A program made the position numbers and the translations under genes. Of a stretch of 64,000 bases of DNA, positions 1-8,261 are shown piece after piece. The stretch is from the NCBI GenBank assembly GCA_001627335.1, contig LUPK01000001.1, positions 1 through 64,000 on the forward strand, written 5' to 3'. The stretch's first letter is position 1. Each line of letters begins with the position of its first letter. The DNA is from Nocardioides sp. REDSEA-S33_B3 (GTDB lineage: Bacteria > Actinomycetota > Actinomycetes > Propionibacteriales > Nocardioidaceae). The notes under the pieces were generated by a model, which searched no databases, was not told the origin of the DNA, and saw only the letters and a program-made list of their open reading frames with translations.

Positions 1-1
1 A

Positions 2-88
2 CTCGGGTTCCGCAACCTGACCAACTACATCGCCAGAAGCCTCCTCGAGACCGGCGGCTTCAGACCCCAACTACACCCCGGATTGTGA
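2..88 (+). CDS. C-terminal fragment of a possible transposase
   Basis: An open frame enters from the left edge and ends at TGA 86-88, giving 28 residues that begin LGFRNLTNYIARSLLETGGF. The G-F-R-N-x-x-N-Y pattern close to a C-terminus resembles the tails of ISL3-type (IS204/IS1001/IS1096) transposases, and the next genes to the right are mobile. The piece is too short to be sure of the family or even of coding status; the rest lies outside the window. Confidence 0.4.
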   Translation, partial: LGFRNLTNYIARSLLETGGFRPQLHPGL

Positions 89-133
89 AGAGCCCGATTG
101 AGACCGCCACCCGTTGGCTCTGGCAAGTGCCAG

Positions 134-1033
134 CTAGGCGGACTCGAATAACTCGTAGCGTCTGGCCAAGCGGTCGCGATCGGGTTGGTCAGATGGCTTC
201 GCCGGAAGGAATAGGTTTCGCCGGTCCATCTCCTGCAGGCCGTAGCGAAGCATCGGACCATCAACCTCTCGAAGAACATCCTCGTTGATGTGAACGACGT
301 AGTCGGGCGAGATCCCAAGAATGTTTTCGTCGTAGGCGGCGTGGTGGATCTTGCACAATGTGAGGCCGTTGCTGACGACCGGCCGGCCATCTTCGTCTGC
401 ATCCGCCGTGATGTGGGCGGCATCCAAGAGTGGGACTTTCTTGAGGACGCAGACAGCGCAGCGCTCTTCGTAGGCACGGAGGACCGTAGCCCGGAATTCG
501 GGCTGATGCAGTCTCTGGCGAACCACCCTCTGGGCGTAGCGCCGCTGCTCGTCGGTGAGGTGAGCGGGATCGGGCAGGAACCGGAGGCTCTCGTCCAGTG
601 CAAGCAGGAATCGCTGGTGCTCTGGCTCTTCCTTGACGACGTACACGGGCATGATCGGCAGAAATTGCCCCCTGGCGACTTTGCGAAGCATCACCACCGG
701 TAGGCCAAGGCGCATCGCTTCACGAAGCTTGGCATTCGATCCGCCGCGTGGATCTTGGCCTGCCGGTCGCTTCTCGTACGAGTAGCGGTACAGGGAACCC
801 TCGTGATTGCCGTCGTCGTACTCGCCGTCAGGATCACTAATGATGGTCAACGTCGCTGAGTACGAACGCGGGTTCCAGATGCCCTTGCTGGTGTCGATCA
901 GTCGCTCGGAACCCCAGCCGAAGTCGACTCGGCTAAGCCATTCACGACTCAACGACGGGCGGCCGGCAAACTCCACGGCGAGCGTGTCCATCAACGCGCG
1001 ACGCTTCAATAGTTCGGCTTCGACCTCGCTCAC
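134..1033 (-). CDS. HNH endonuclease (McrA-like), 5' region altered by IS insertion
   Basis: Predicted nuclease of the HNH type found in modification-dependent or solitary restriction systems. The C-terminal third carries the zinc/HNH pattern C-A-V-C, then D-A-A-H-I, then L-C-K-I-H-H-A-A-Y-D, typical of the McrA-like COG3440 group; the N-terminal half is a conserved partner domain of unknown specificity. The frame stays open up to ATG 1174, but roughly the first 31-33 residues of that longer form come from the insertion sequence starting at 1077. I therefore prefer GTG 1033 (299 aa), although its ribosome binding site is weak. Before the insertion the frame had a TGA about 10 codons upstream of the junction and no start before GTG 1033. 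No methylase lies beside it. The nuclease call is firm; the start and substrate are not. Confidence 0.8.
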   Translation of the reverse strand: MSEVEAELLKRRALMDTLAVEFAGRPSLSREWLSRVDFGWGSERLIDTSKGIWNPRSYSATLTIISDPDGEYDDGNHEGSLYRYSYEKRPAGQDPRGGSNAKLREAMRLGLPVVMLRKVARGQFLPIMPVYVVKEEPEHQRFLLALDESLRFLPDPAHLTDEQRRYAQRVVRQRLHQPEFRATVLRAYEERCAVCVLKKVPLLDAAHITADADEDGRPVVSNGLTLCKIHHAAYDENILGISPDYVVHINEDVLREVDGPMLRYGLQEMDRRNLFLPAKPSDQPDRDRLARRYELFESA

Positions 1034-1068
1034 GACCGAAGGTTCGCAGCTGAAGTCAGGCTCCGCCA

Positions 1069-1076
1069 GAGATTCG
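1069..1076. repeat. Left target-site duplication of the IS256-family element
   Basis: GAGATTCG directly outside the left inverted repeat; the identical 8-mer sits directly outside the right inverted repeat at 2503-2510. Its length suits IS256-type transposition. Confidence 0.8.
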
Positions 1077-2502
1077 AGTTGAGTCCCCGATAGTGGTGTA
1101 GCGCGGTCGCCGAGATCGTCACCGGCGTGTACGCCAGACGTAGACGCGGCCACCGCGTGATCCTTCGAGTTCACCTCCTACAGCTCACTCGAATGGAGTC
1201 ATCACGATGACCGCTCCTCACATTGTCGACCCTGCACGCCTGCTCGGCGAAGCCCTCGCCGAAGCATCCCCGGATCTGATGCGGACGTTGCTGCAGACGA
1301 TGATCAACGCTCTGCTGTCCGCCGATGCCGACGCCGTGGTCGGCGCCGAGTACGGCCGGCCGACACCTGGCCGCACGAGCCAGCGCAACGGCTATCGCCA
1401 CCGCCCGATGGACACCCGCGTCGGGACCATCGATGTGGCGATCCCCAAGCTCCGCAAGGGCACCTACTTCCCCGAGTGGCTCCTCGAGCGCCGCAAGCGA
1501 GCAGAGACCGCGTTGATCACCGTGGTCGCTGACTGCTACCTCGCCGGTGTCTCGACGCGGCGGATGGACAAGCTGGTCAAGACCCTCGGCATCGACTCGC
1601 TGTCGAAGTCCCAGGTCTCACGGATGGCCGAAGAGCTCGACGTGATCGTCGAGGAGTTCCGCCACCGGCCCCTCGACGAGGCCGGTCCGTTCACCTTTGT
1701 CACCGCTGATGCGCTGACGATGAAGGTTCGCGAGGGCGGACGCGTGATCAACGCAGTCGTCCTGCTCGCCACCGGCGTCAACAACGACGGCCACCGTGAA
1801 GTCCTCGGGATGCGGGTGGCCACCGCCGAGACAGGGGCGGCGTGGAACGAGTTCTTCGCCGACCTGGTGGCTCGCGGCCTGACCGGCGTGCGGCTGGTGA
1901 CCAGCGACGCCCATCGTGGACTGGTCGAGGCGGTCGCCGCGAACCTGCCCGGCGCTTCGTGGCAGCGCTGCCGCACCCACTACGCCTTCAACCTGATGGG
2001 CGTGACCCCGAAGGGCATGTGGCCGGCGGTCAAGGCGATGCTGCACAGCGTCTACGACCAGCCCGACGCCGCCGCGGTCCACGCCCAGTTCGACCGGCTC
2101 TTGGACTACGTCGAGGGTAAGCTGCCCGAGGTCCACGACCACCTCGACCGCGCTCGAGCCGACCTGCTGTCCTTCACCGCGTTCCCGAAGGAGATCTGGA
2201 CCCAGATCTGGTCCAACAACCCCACCGAGCGACTCAACAAGGAGATCCGACGCCGCACCGACGCCGTCGGGATCTTCCCCACCCGCGAAGCCATCGTGCG
2301 CCTGGTCGGCGCCGTCCTGGCCGAGCAGACCGACGAATGGGCCGAAGGCCGCCGCTACCTCGGACTCGAAGTCCTCGCCCGCTCCCGCGTCACCATCGTC
2401 CCCACCAACGACACCGAGATCGGAGCAGACGACCTACCCGCCCTGACCGCCTAACCCATCAGCGAAGGAACGCAGCGCTACACCACTCCCGGGGACTTGA
2501 CC
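1077..2502 (+). mobile_element. Complete IS256-family insertion sequence
   Basis: A 1426-bp element with one transposase gene. The ends are imperfect inverted repeats: the left end reads inward AGTTGAGTCCCCGATAGTGG and the right end read inward on the other strand GGTCAAGTCCCCGGGAGTGG, both continuing TGTAGCGC (23 of 28 positions match). It is flanked by the direct repeat GAGATTCG at 1069-1076 and 2503-2510, which fits the 8-9 bp target duplication known for IS256 relatives. Intact ends, repeat and transposase suggest a fairly recent insertion. Confidence 0.9.
1207..2454 (+). CDS. IS256-family (Mutator-type) transposase
   Basis: DDE transposase that cuts and joins the ends of its own element. 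At 415 aa it has the normal length for the family. The catalytic acids are recognisable as Asp in F-V-T-A-D-A-L-T, Asp in L-V-T-S-D-A-H-R-G-L, and Glu in the family hallmark N-N-P-T-E-R-L-N-K-E-I-R-R-R-T. The C-H signature R-C-R-T-H-Y between the last two acids is also present. Start ATG 1207 lies just inside the left inverted repeat. No frameshift or stop was seen, so it should be active. Confidence 0.96.
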   Translation: MTAPHIVDPARLLGEALAEASPDLMRTLLQTMINALLSADADAVVGAEYGRPTPGRTSQRNGYRHRPMDTRVGTIDVAIPKLRKGTYFPEWLLERRKRAETALITVVADCYLAGVSTRRMDKLVKTLGIDSLSKSQVSRMAEELDVIVEEFRHRPLDEAGPFTFVTADALTMKVREGGRVINAVVLLATGVNNDGHREVLGMRVATAETGAAWNEFFADLVARGLTGVRLVTSDAHRGLVEAVAANLPGASWQRCRTHYAFNLMGVTPKGMWPAVKAMLHSVYDQPDAAAVHAQFDRLLDYVEGKLPEVHDHLDRARADLLSFTAFPKEIWTQIWSNNPTERLNKEIRRRTDAVGIFPTREAIVRLVGAVLAEQTDEWAEGRRYLGLEVLARSRVTIVPTNDTEIGADDLPALTA

Positions 2503-2510
2503 GAGATTCG
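2503..2510. repeat. Right target-site duplication of the IS256-family element
   Basis: GAGATTCG, identical to 1069-1076. Removing 1077-2510 rejoins the original sequence upstream of the HNH gene. Confidence 0.8.
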
Positions 2511-2636
2511 GACGTTTCACCTGATTCGGTGGTAGATCAGTAACTGCCGGTCACGATCAGGTCACGGTGGGCATGGCCTGTGTGCAGTGAGCCTCTCGGC
2601 GGTCAGGAATGTCGGTGGCTTGGTCTGTACTGAGGT

Positions 2637-3836
2637 ATGGCGGTTCTCGGGCAGCAGCACCCTCTCGGCCGCGTGGTCGAGGCGATCGATGCTGCGCTCG
2701 ACGACGGGTACGCCGCCTCGTTGGTCGGCCTCGACGCCGAAGGCACCGCGCAAGTGCTGCGGGCCCTCGGGGCACTCGCCTCACGGTTGGAGGACCTCAC
2801 TGGAGCGGTGCTGCGGCACGCCGAGGACGTGCACGTCGAGGACCTGAACGGAGCCACCTCGGTGGCGGTGTGGTGGTCGAACGAGATGCTCGTGACCCGT
2901 CCCGCAGCGCATCGTCGGGTGAGGCTGGCTGAGGCGCTGGGTCGCTACGACCGTGTCCGAGAGGCCCTGTGCTCGGGGGTGGCGAACCCGGAGCAGGCGT
3001 CCGTGGTCGTGCGTGCGCTCGACGATCTCCCGGAGGACGTGGACGCCGCGGTGCGGGCGAAGGCCGAGATCCACCTCGTCGCGTTGTGCGACCACTTCGA
3101 CGCCAAGGGGCTGCGCCACCTTGGTCGACACATCCTGACCGTCGTGGCACCCGAGCTCGGCGAGGCCCACGAGGCGAAACTGCTGGAGGACGAGGAGCGC
3201 CGCGCCCGGGAGAAGGCCCGGCTCACCCTGTCGCGCGACGGGCACGGACTGGTCCACGGCCGCTTCAGTCTCCCCGAGTTGCATGGGGCGATGCTGGAGA
3301 AGGCGATCCAGGCCATCGGGTGGGCCGACCAGGACCCGGAGAAGCGGGCCAAGCCCAGCCCCGTCCAGGCGGGCGAGGCGTTCTGCGAGCTGCTGGAACG
3401 CCTCCACGACAAGGACCTGCCCTCCGTCGGAGGTGTGGGCGCCACCGTCGTGGTGACGATGACGCTGGAGACGCTGCAGGGTGGCCTGGCTGAGGCGGCG
3501 CTCGACAACGGGGACCGGCTCTCGGCAACCACCGCCAGGCGGCTCGCGTGCGAGGGGGGCATCCTGCCCGTCGTCCTGGGCGGCAAGGGCGAGGTGCTCG
3601 ACGTCGGGAGACGACGCCGGTTCCACACCCGCGCGCAGCGGATCGCGATCGCACAGCGAGACAAGCACTGCCAGTGGACCGGCTGCGACGCCCCGCCCTC
3701 ACGGTGTCACGTGCACCACCTGATCCCGTGGGCGCGCGGCGGCGGTACGAGCGTGGAGCAGGGGCGGCTCTACTGCCCCCGACACCACCACAAGGTTCAC
3801 GAGCTGATGGAGCAGTCGATCCGACAGCAGACGTGA
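2637..3836 (+). CDS. DUF222 domain protein with C-terminal HNH nuclease motif (13E12 type)
   Basis: A 399-aa member of the actinobacterial 13E12/DUF222 family, usually present in many copies and often near mobile DNA. Residues about 10-300 are the helical DUF222 region. The C-terminus holds an HNH motif: C-Q-W-T-G-C-D-A-P, C-H-V-H-H-L-I-P-W-A-R-G-G, then L-Y-C-P-R-H-H-H, giving two zinc Cys pairs and catalytic His. It starts at ATG 2637, shortly after the IS256 element. The family's biological role is not established; association with homing or mobile elements is suspected. Confidence 0.92.
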   Translation: MAVLGQQHPLGRVVEAIDAALDDGYAASLVGLDAEGTAQVLRALGALASRLEDLTGAVLRHAEDVHVEDLNGATSVAVWWSNEMLVTRPAAHRRVRLAEALGRYDRVREALCSGVANPEQASVVVRALDDLPEDVDAAVRAKAEIHLVALCDHFDAKGLRHLGRHILTVVAPELGEAHEAKLLEDEERRAREKARLTLSRDGHGLVHGRFSLPELHGAMLEKAIQAIGWADQDPEKRAKPSPVQAGEAFCELLERLHDKDLPSVGGVGATVVVTMTLETLQGGLAEAALDNGDRLSATTARRLACEGGILPVVLGGKGEVLDVGRRRRFHTRAQRIAIAQRDKHCQWTGCDAPPSRCHVHHLIPWARGGGTSVEQGRLYCPRHHHKVHELMEQSIRQQT

Positions 3837-3949
3837 GGCCCAGTCGACCCCCACCCCAGAAGGCGTGCGTGCCCGTCCCACCCGGCCGGGTGCGCCACCC
3901 GTCGTACGGTCGAGACGACTCTGCACTCGCGTACCCGAGGAGGAGGGAC

Positions 3950-4894
3950 GTGCTCAGCTGGGACGTCGACGACCGGAAGCGTCACCCGTGGACCGTCGCC
4001 TACATGAAGGGCATGTGGGCGCGGCGCGACAAGGAGGCGTTCGAGGGCGCCGAGCACACGCTCCGCCAGGCCCAGGAGATGCAGCGCGAGGGTGACGCAC
4101 CACCGGATCGGTGGACACGCCTGCACTCGCGGGTCGATGCCGAACGACGCGACCAGATGCTGGTGTGGCGGGTGCGCCCGCGGCGGCGTCAGCCGGTGGC
4201 GCGCGTCGTGTACGTCCACGGCGGTGGATACGTGCACCCCCTCACCCCGGACTACTGGCGGCTCGTACGGGCACTCGGTCGGGTGCCGGCCGAGGTGGTC
4301 GTGCCGGCGTACCCGCTCGCTCCCGACGCTTCGGCCGACGACGTGCTGCCGCGGCTGCTCGAGCTGGTCGACGACGGACGCGACCTGCCGACGGTGCTGA
4401 TGGGTGACTCCGCGGGTGGCGCCCTCGTCCTCGTCCTCGCCCGGCTCGCGAAGGACCGAGGTATCCCCGTCGCCGGCGTGGTCGCGCTGTCGCCCTGGCT
4501 GGACGCGACCCTGCACGTCCGCGACGAGGAGGTGCAGACGCTCGAGGCGACCGACCCGATGCTCGCCGAGTCGGGGCTGCGCGCCGCCGGCCGCGCATGG
4601 TCGGGGGAGAGACCCGTCGACGACCCGCTGATCAGTCCGGTGCACCTCGAACTCGACGGGCTGCCGCCGATAGACCTGTTCATCGGCGATCGCGACATCC
4701 TGCGACCTGCCGTCGACGAGCTCGCGCAGCGTGCCGGCGACGCGGACGTCGAGATGTGCGTGCACGAGGTGACCTCGATGTTCCATGTCTGGATGACCCG
4801 GGCCATCCCCGAGGGTTGGCGCACGCGCCAACGGCTCGTGGAGATCGTGCAGCACCGCACCCGGACCGCGGGCTGCGGGCCGTCGAGGACATGA
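3950..4894 (+). CDS. Alpha/beta hydrolase, hormone-sensitive-lipase type esterase
   Basis: Predicted cytoplasmic carboxylesterase/lipase of 314 aa. The oxyanion motif HGGG is at residues 90-93, the nucleophile Ser154 lies in G-D-S-A-G-G, Asp249 lies in G-D-R-D-I-L-R-P, and His279 lies in M-F-H-V-W. That is a complete triad in HSL-family order. GTG 3950 is chosen because GAGGAGGGAC precedes it directly; the frame is open further upstream but that part overlaps the 3' end of the DUF222 gene. No signal peptide was seen. Substrate is unknown; short-chain acyl esters are typical for the family. Confidence 0.88.
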   Translation: MLSWDVDDRKRHPWTVAYMKGMWARRDKEAFEGAEHTLRQAQEMQREGDAPPDRWTRLHSRVDAERRDQMLVWRVRPRRRQPVARVVYVHGGGYVHPLTPDYWRLVRALGRVPAEVVVPAYPLAPDASADDVLPRLLELVDDGRDLPTVLMGDSAGGALVLVLARLAKDRGIPVAGVVALSPWLDATLHVRDEEVQTLEATDPMLAESGLRAAGRAWSGERPVDDPLISPVHLELDGLPPIDLFIGDRDILRPAVDELAQRAGDADVEMCVHEVTSMFHVWMTRAIPEGWRTRQRLVEIVQHRTRTAGCGPSRT

Positions 4895-4986
4895 CCGCCG
4901 ACGAGGCGGACCCAGAAGGGTGAGCCCGGTGTCCGCACAGGGGTGCGGGTATCGCTCGAGGGTCCGTTAGCCCCTACGGTGAGGCG

Positions 4987-5796
4987 ATGTCCATGTCGCG
5001 CCGTCACGCCGTGCGGCACCACGGGTCTCCGGAGGCGACGCCCCTGGTGCTGGTGCATGGCTTCGGCTGCGACCAGACGATGTGGCACCACGTGGTGCCC
5101 GCCCTCGCACGTGACTTCCACTTCGTGACCTTCGACCTCGCCGGGGCCGGTGCCGCCGACCCGGCGGCGTGGGACGCGCAGCGGTACAGCCGACTGGAGG
5201 GGTACGCCGAGGACCTCGTGGCCCTCCTGCGCGAGCTCGGGCTCCGCGACCCGGTCCTCGTCGGGCACTCCGTCTCGGCGATGATCGTCGCCCACGTGCA
5301 GGTCATGGCGCCCGAGCTGGTCGGCAGCTTGGTCATGGTCGGCCCGTCCCCCCGCTACGTCGACGACGGTGAGTACGTCGGCGGGTTCAGCGCCGAGCAG
5401 ATCGAGGAGCTCCTGGCCTCCCTGTCGGCCAACTACGTCGCGTGGTCGCACGCCATGGCCCCCGTCATCGCGGGCAACCCCGGACGACCGGAGGTGCACG
5501 GGGAGCTGGCAGAGGCGTTCTGCCGCATGGACCCCGGGGTCGCAGAGGTCTTCGCGCGCACGACGTTCCTCAGCGACGCCCGTGACGTGCTGCCGCGGGT
5601 CACGGCGCCGACGCTGGTGCTGCAGTGCTCCGAGGACGTCATCGCGCCGCAGGTGGTGGGCGAGTACGTCGCCCGGCAGGTCCCCGACGCCGAGCTCGTC
5701 CTCCTGCGGGCCGCCGGCCACTGCCCGCAGCTCAGCGACCCCGAGGAGATCGTCTCGGTGCTGCGCGAACGCCTTCTGCCAGGGGACCCTCGGTGA
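4987..5796 (+). CDS. rsbQ: RsbQ-like alpha/beta hydrolase
   Basis: A 269-aa alpha/beta hydrolase closely resembling Bacillus RsbQ, the hydrolase that activates the RsbP phosphatase in the energy-stress branch of the general stress response. The nucleophile is Ser95 in the RsbQ-typical G-H-S-V-S-A-M-I; the triad is completed by Asp217 (C-S-E-D) and His245 (A-A-G-H-C-P). Its stop overlaps the start of the PAS-phosphatase gene by 4 nt, exactly the expected partner order. RsbQ relatives include the plant D14/KAI2 receptors, so it may act as a small-molecule sensor rather than a metabolic enzyme. Confidence 0.88.
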   Translation: MSMSRRHAVRHHGSPEATPLVLVHGFGCDQTMWHHVVPALARDFHFVTFDLAGAGAADPAAWDAQRYSRLEGYAEDLVALLRELGLRDPVLVGHSVSAMIVAHVQVMAPELVGSLVMVGPSPRYVDDGEYVGGFSAEQIEELLASLSANYVAWSHAMAPVIAGNPGRPEVHGELAEAFCRMDPGVAEVFARTTFLSDARDVLPRVTAPTLVLQCSEDVIAPQVVGEYVARQVPDAELVLLRAAGHCPQLSDPEEIVSVLRERLLPGDPR

Positions 5797-7022
5797 CGCG
5801 CAGTCGGGTCCTCGAGGCGTTCACCGCGGCCCTGCTCGACGACGACCCGCAGGCGTTGTACGACAAGGCGCCCTGCGGTTACCTCACCCTGGCGCCGGAC
5901 GGCACCGTGGTGAAGACCAACGACACGCTGCGCACGATGCTGCGCACCCATGAGCTCACCGGCACGACTTGGCAGGAGCTGCTCTCACCCGCCGGTCGGG
6001 TCCTCCACGAGACCCTCCTCATGCCGACCCTGCGCCTCAGTGGCGCCGTCAACGAGGTGGCCGTCGACCTCGAGTGTCCCGACGGCACCCACGTGCCGGT
6101 CCTCCTCAACGCCACCGCGGAGCGGGACCCGCAGGGCCGGGTGCGCCTGGTGCGCGTCGCAGTCTTCGACGCCACGGAGAGGCGACGTTACGAGCAGGAC
6201 CTGGTCCACTCCGCCGAGGAGGCGCGCGCAGCCCAGAGGGCCGCCGAGGACGCGGAGCGACGTCTGAGCGCCCTCGTCGACACCCTGCAGGGGTCGCTGG
6301 TGCCGCGCTCCCTTCCCGCGGTGCCTGGGCTCTCCGTCGCGGGCGCCTACCGTCCGGCGGGCGACGGCAGCGAGGTCGGTGGGGACTTCTACGACGTCTT
6401 CGCGACCGACTGCGACGAGTGGTGGGTCGTGCTCGGCGACGTCAGCGGCAAGGGGGTGGACGCTGCGGTGCTCACCGCCCTGGTCCGCAACGGTGCGCGA
6501 GCACTCGCCACCTCCCTGACGGAGCCGGAGCGCGAGCCGGCGCTGATCCTGCGCCGCCTCGACGAGCTGGTCGAGCGGCACGAGACCGAGCGCTTCTGCA
6601 CCGTGTCGTTGCTGCGGTTGAGGCGGTCGGCGACAGGATCGTGGGCAGTGACGATGGCTCCCGGTGGCCCCCCGCCGCTCCTGCTCAGGACAGGGCCAGG
6701 GCTGGCCACGGGCGTCCAGGCGCAGAACCCACCGGTCGGCATGGGTCTGTACTCCGGGCCCGACAGCGCCGGTGAGCCGGTCCAGGGTCGGTTCGACCTC
6801 CACGCAGGGGACTTGGCGATGCTCTACACCGACGGCATGTCCGAGGTCCGTGTCCCCGGCGGCCTGCTCGGGGACGAGGGGCTCTCCGTGGCGCTCGACG
6901 CGATCGCCTCCGAGAGCTCGTCCGCGGACGAGGTCGCAGGACGTCTGCTCGACCACGTGCTGACGTTGCAGGACGGCACGCCGCGCGACGACATCGCCTG
7001 TCTCGTGCTCATCGCCGACTGA
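5793..7022 (+). CDS. rsbP: RsbP-like PAS domain PP2C (SpoIIE-type) serine phosphatase
   Basis: A 409-aa protein. An N-terminal PAS domain (about residues 15-130, beginning Y-D-K-A-P-C-G-Y-L-T-L) is followed by a short helical linker rich in Glu/Ala/Arg and then a SpoIIE-type PP2C domain from about 165 to the end. Metal-binding signatures are G-G-D-F-Y-D-V-F, V-L-G-D-V-S-G-K-G and the C-terminal D-D-I-A-C-L-V-L. In Bacillus such a protein dephosphorylates an anti-anti-sigma factor. GTG 5793 overlaps the rsbQ stop (GTGA), implying translational coupling. The cognate anti-sigma and antagonist genes are not in this window. Confidence 0.88.
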   Translation: MTRSRVLEAFTAALLDDDPQALYDKAPCGYLTLAPDGTVVKTNDTLRTMLRTHELTGTTWQELLSPAGRVLHETLLMPTLRLSGAVNEVAVDLECPDGTHVPVLLNATAERDPQGRVRLVRVAVFDATERRRYEQDLVHSAEEARAAQRAAEDAERRLSALVDTLQGSLVPRSLPAVPGLSVAGAYRPAGDGSEVGGDFYDVFATDCDEWWVVLGDVSGKGVDAAVLTALVRNGARALATSLTEPEREPALILRRLDELVERHETERFCTVSLLRLRRSATGSWAVTMAPGGPPPLLLRTGPGLATGVQAQNPPVGMGLYSGPDSAGEPVQGRFDLHAGDLAMLYTDGMSEVRVPGGLLGDEGLSVALDAIASESSSADEVAGRLLDHVLTLQDGTPRDDIACLVLIAD

Positions 7023-7186
7023 CGGCGACTGCCGACAGATCGGACTGTCGAGGCTCCGCCGACACGCGGGGCCGGCGGGGCGCGCTGCGCCGGGCAGAGC
7101 CGGTCGCAGGCCCGCTGGTGGTCCCCGGCTGCGGCGTACCGCGACGGGGTCGCGCCACGCCCTGGTCGATGGACTCGCGTATCTCT

Positions 7187-7207
7187 ACCAAATTAGGTTA
7201 CTTTGGT
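7187..7207. promoter_or_regulatory. Inverted repeat upstream of the TauE/SafE gene
   Basis: ACCAAA (7187-7192), a 9-nt spacer, then TTTGGT (7202-7207). It is AT-rich against a very GC-rich background and ends 32 nt before the permease start. Position and symmetry suit an operator or the core promoter; no regulator gene is adjacent. The 217-nt gap around it (7023-7239) contains nothing else I recognise. Confidence 0.4.
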
Positions 7208-7239
7208 GACTCACTCGTTCTTCATGTCAGGAGCTCACC

Positions 7240-8139
7240 ATGTGGTTGGTCGCTGCCTTCGCCCTCGCCGGCGGTCTGGCCCAGCTCGTCGACGGCACGC
7301 TCGGGATGGGCTTCGGCGTCACCTCGGCGACCGTGCTGCTCGCCCTCGGGGTCGCGCCGGCCACCGCCAGCGCCGCGACCCACGCGGCCAAGCTGCCCAC
7401 TACGCTGATCTCCGGCCTCTCGCACTGGCGGGTCGGCAACGTCGACAAGGCCGTCTTCCTCCGGGTGGCCATCCCCGGCGCGATCGGCGGCTTCCTCGGC
7501 GCCGTGGTGCTCACCTCGATCAGCCTCGAGGCGGCCAAGGGCGGCATGGCCGGTCTCCTGCTCTTCTTCGGTGCGGTGATCCTGGCGCGCTTCGGCTTCG
7601 GGATGCGGATCATCCCGACCCCCAAGTCCGGCCACACCGCCCGCTGGCTCAGCCCCATCGGTCTGCTCGGCGGGTTCGTCGACGCCACCGGTGGCGGCGG
7701 CTGGGGCCCGGTCGTCACGCCCAGCCTCATGACGGTCACCTCCCACGAGCCGCGCAAGGTCGTGGGTACGACGAACGCAGCCGAGTTCGCCGTGGCCGTC
7801 TCGGTCTCGATCGGCTTCATCACCGGCGCCGCCCACCAGGACATCCCGTGGCTGCCCGTGCTCGGCCTCGTCCTCGGCGGCGTCATCGTCGCGCCCATCG
7901 CCGCTCGGCTGGCCGGCCGACTCCCGCACGCACCGATGGGCGTGATGGTCGGCGGCCTCATCATCCTGGTCAACAGCATCGCCGTGCTCGGCTCCTTCGC
8001 CGACCTGCCGCTGTCCGTCGACCTGGCATTGATCGTCGGCTGGATCGTCCTCGTCGCCCAGGTCGCCTGGAAGGCCTGGCTGCGCGAGCGCGCCGGCCGC
8101 ACCCAGGACGACGTCCCCACGGAGCCGACCCCCGCCTGA
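7240..8139 (+). CDS. TauE/SafE-family sulfite/anion permease
   Basis: A 299-aa polytopic membrane protein. The N-terminal segment shows the family pattern, G-G-L-A-Q-L-V-D-G-T-L-G-M-G-F-G, followed by A-A-T-H-A-A-K-L-P and about eight further hydrophobic segments. The second repeat carries G-L-L-G-G-F-V-D-A-T-G-G-G-G-W-G-P-V-V-T, the usual internal duplication of the family. It probably moves sulfite, sulfonates or related organic anions across the membrane. It starts at ATG 7240 with CAGGAG 5-10 nt upstream. Nearby genes do not reveal the substrate. Confidence 0.9.
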   Translation: MWLVAAFALAGGLAQLVDGTLGMGFGVTSATVLLALGVAPATASAATHAAKLPTTLISGLSHWRVGNVDKAVFLRVAIPGAIGGFLGAVVLTSISLEAAKGGMAGLLLFFGAVILARFGFGMRIIPTPKSGHTARWLSPIGLLGGFVDATGGGGWGPVVTPSLMTVTSHEPRKVVGTTNAAEFAVAVSVSIGFITGAAHQDIPWLPVLGLVLGGVIVAPIAARLAGRLPHAPMGVMVGGLIILVNSIAVLGSFADLPLSVDLALIVGWIVLVAQVAWKAWLRERAGRTQDDVPTEPTPA

Positions 8140-8261
8140 CGGATCCGGCCTGAGCGAACCGGCCCCGGAGGCCGCCGGTCCAGATCGAAGAGCAGGACTG
8201 TCGGCGGAGGTCCTTACCTTGCTTGCCAGGGACCACCGGGTCGCGGGATCGGAGGTGTGGC

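Noticed and set aside
1034-1174. Native N-terminal extension of the HNH endonuclease
   Set aside because: About 31 of these residues are encoded inside the IS256-family element, so they are not ancestral.
4252-5721. Long minus-strand frame opposite the two alpha/beta hydrolases
   Set aside because: Both plus-strand genes have complete catalytic triads and RBS-supported starts; the antisense product has no motif.
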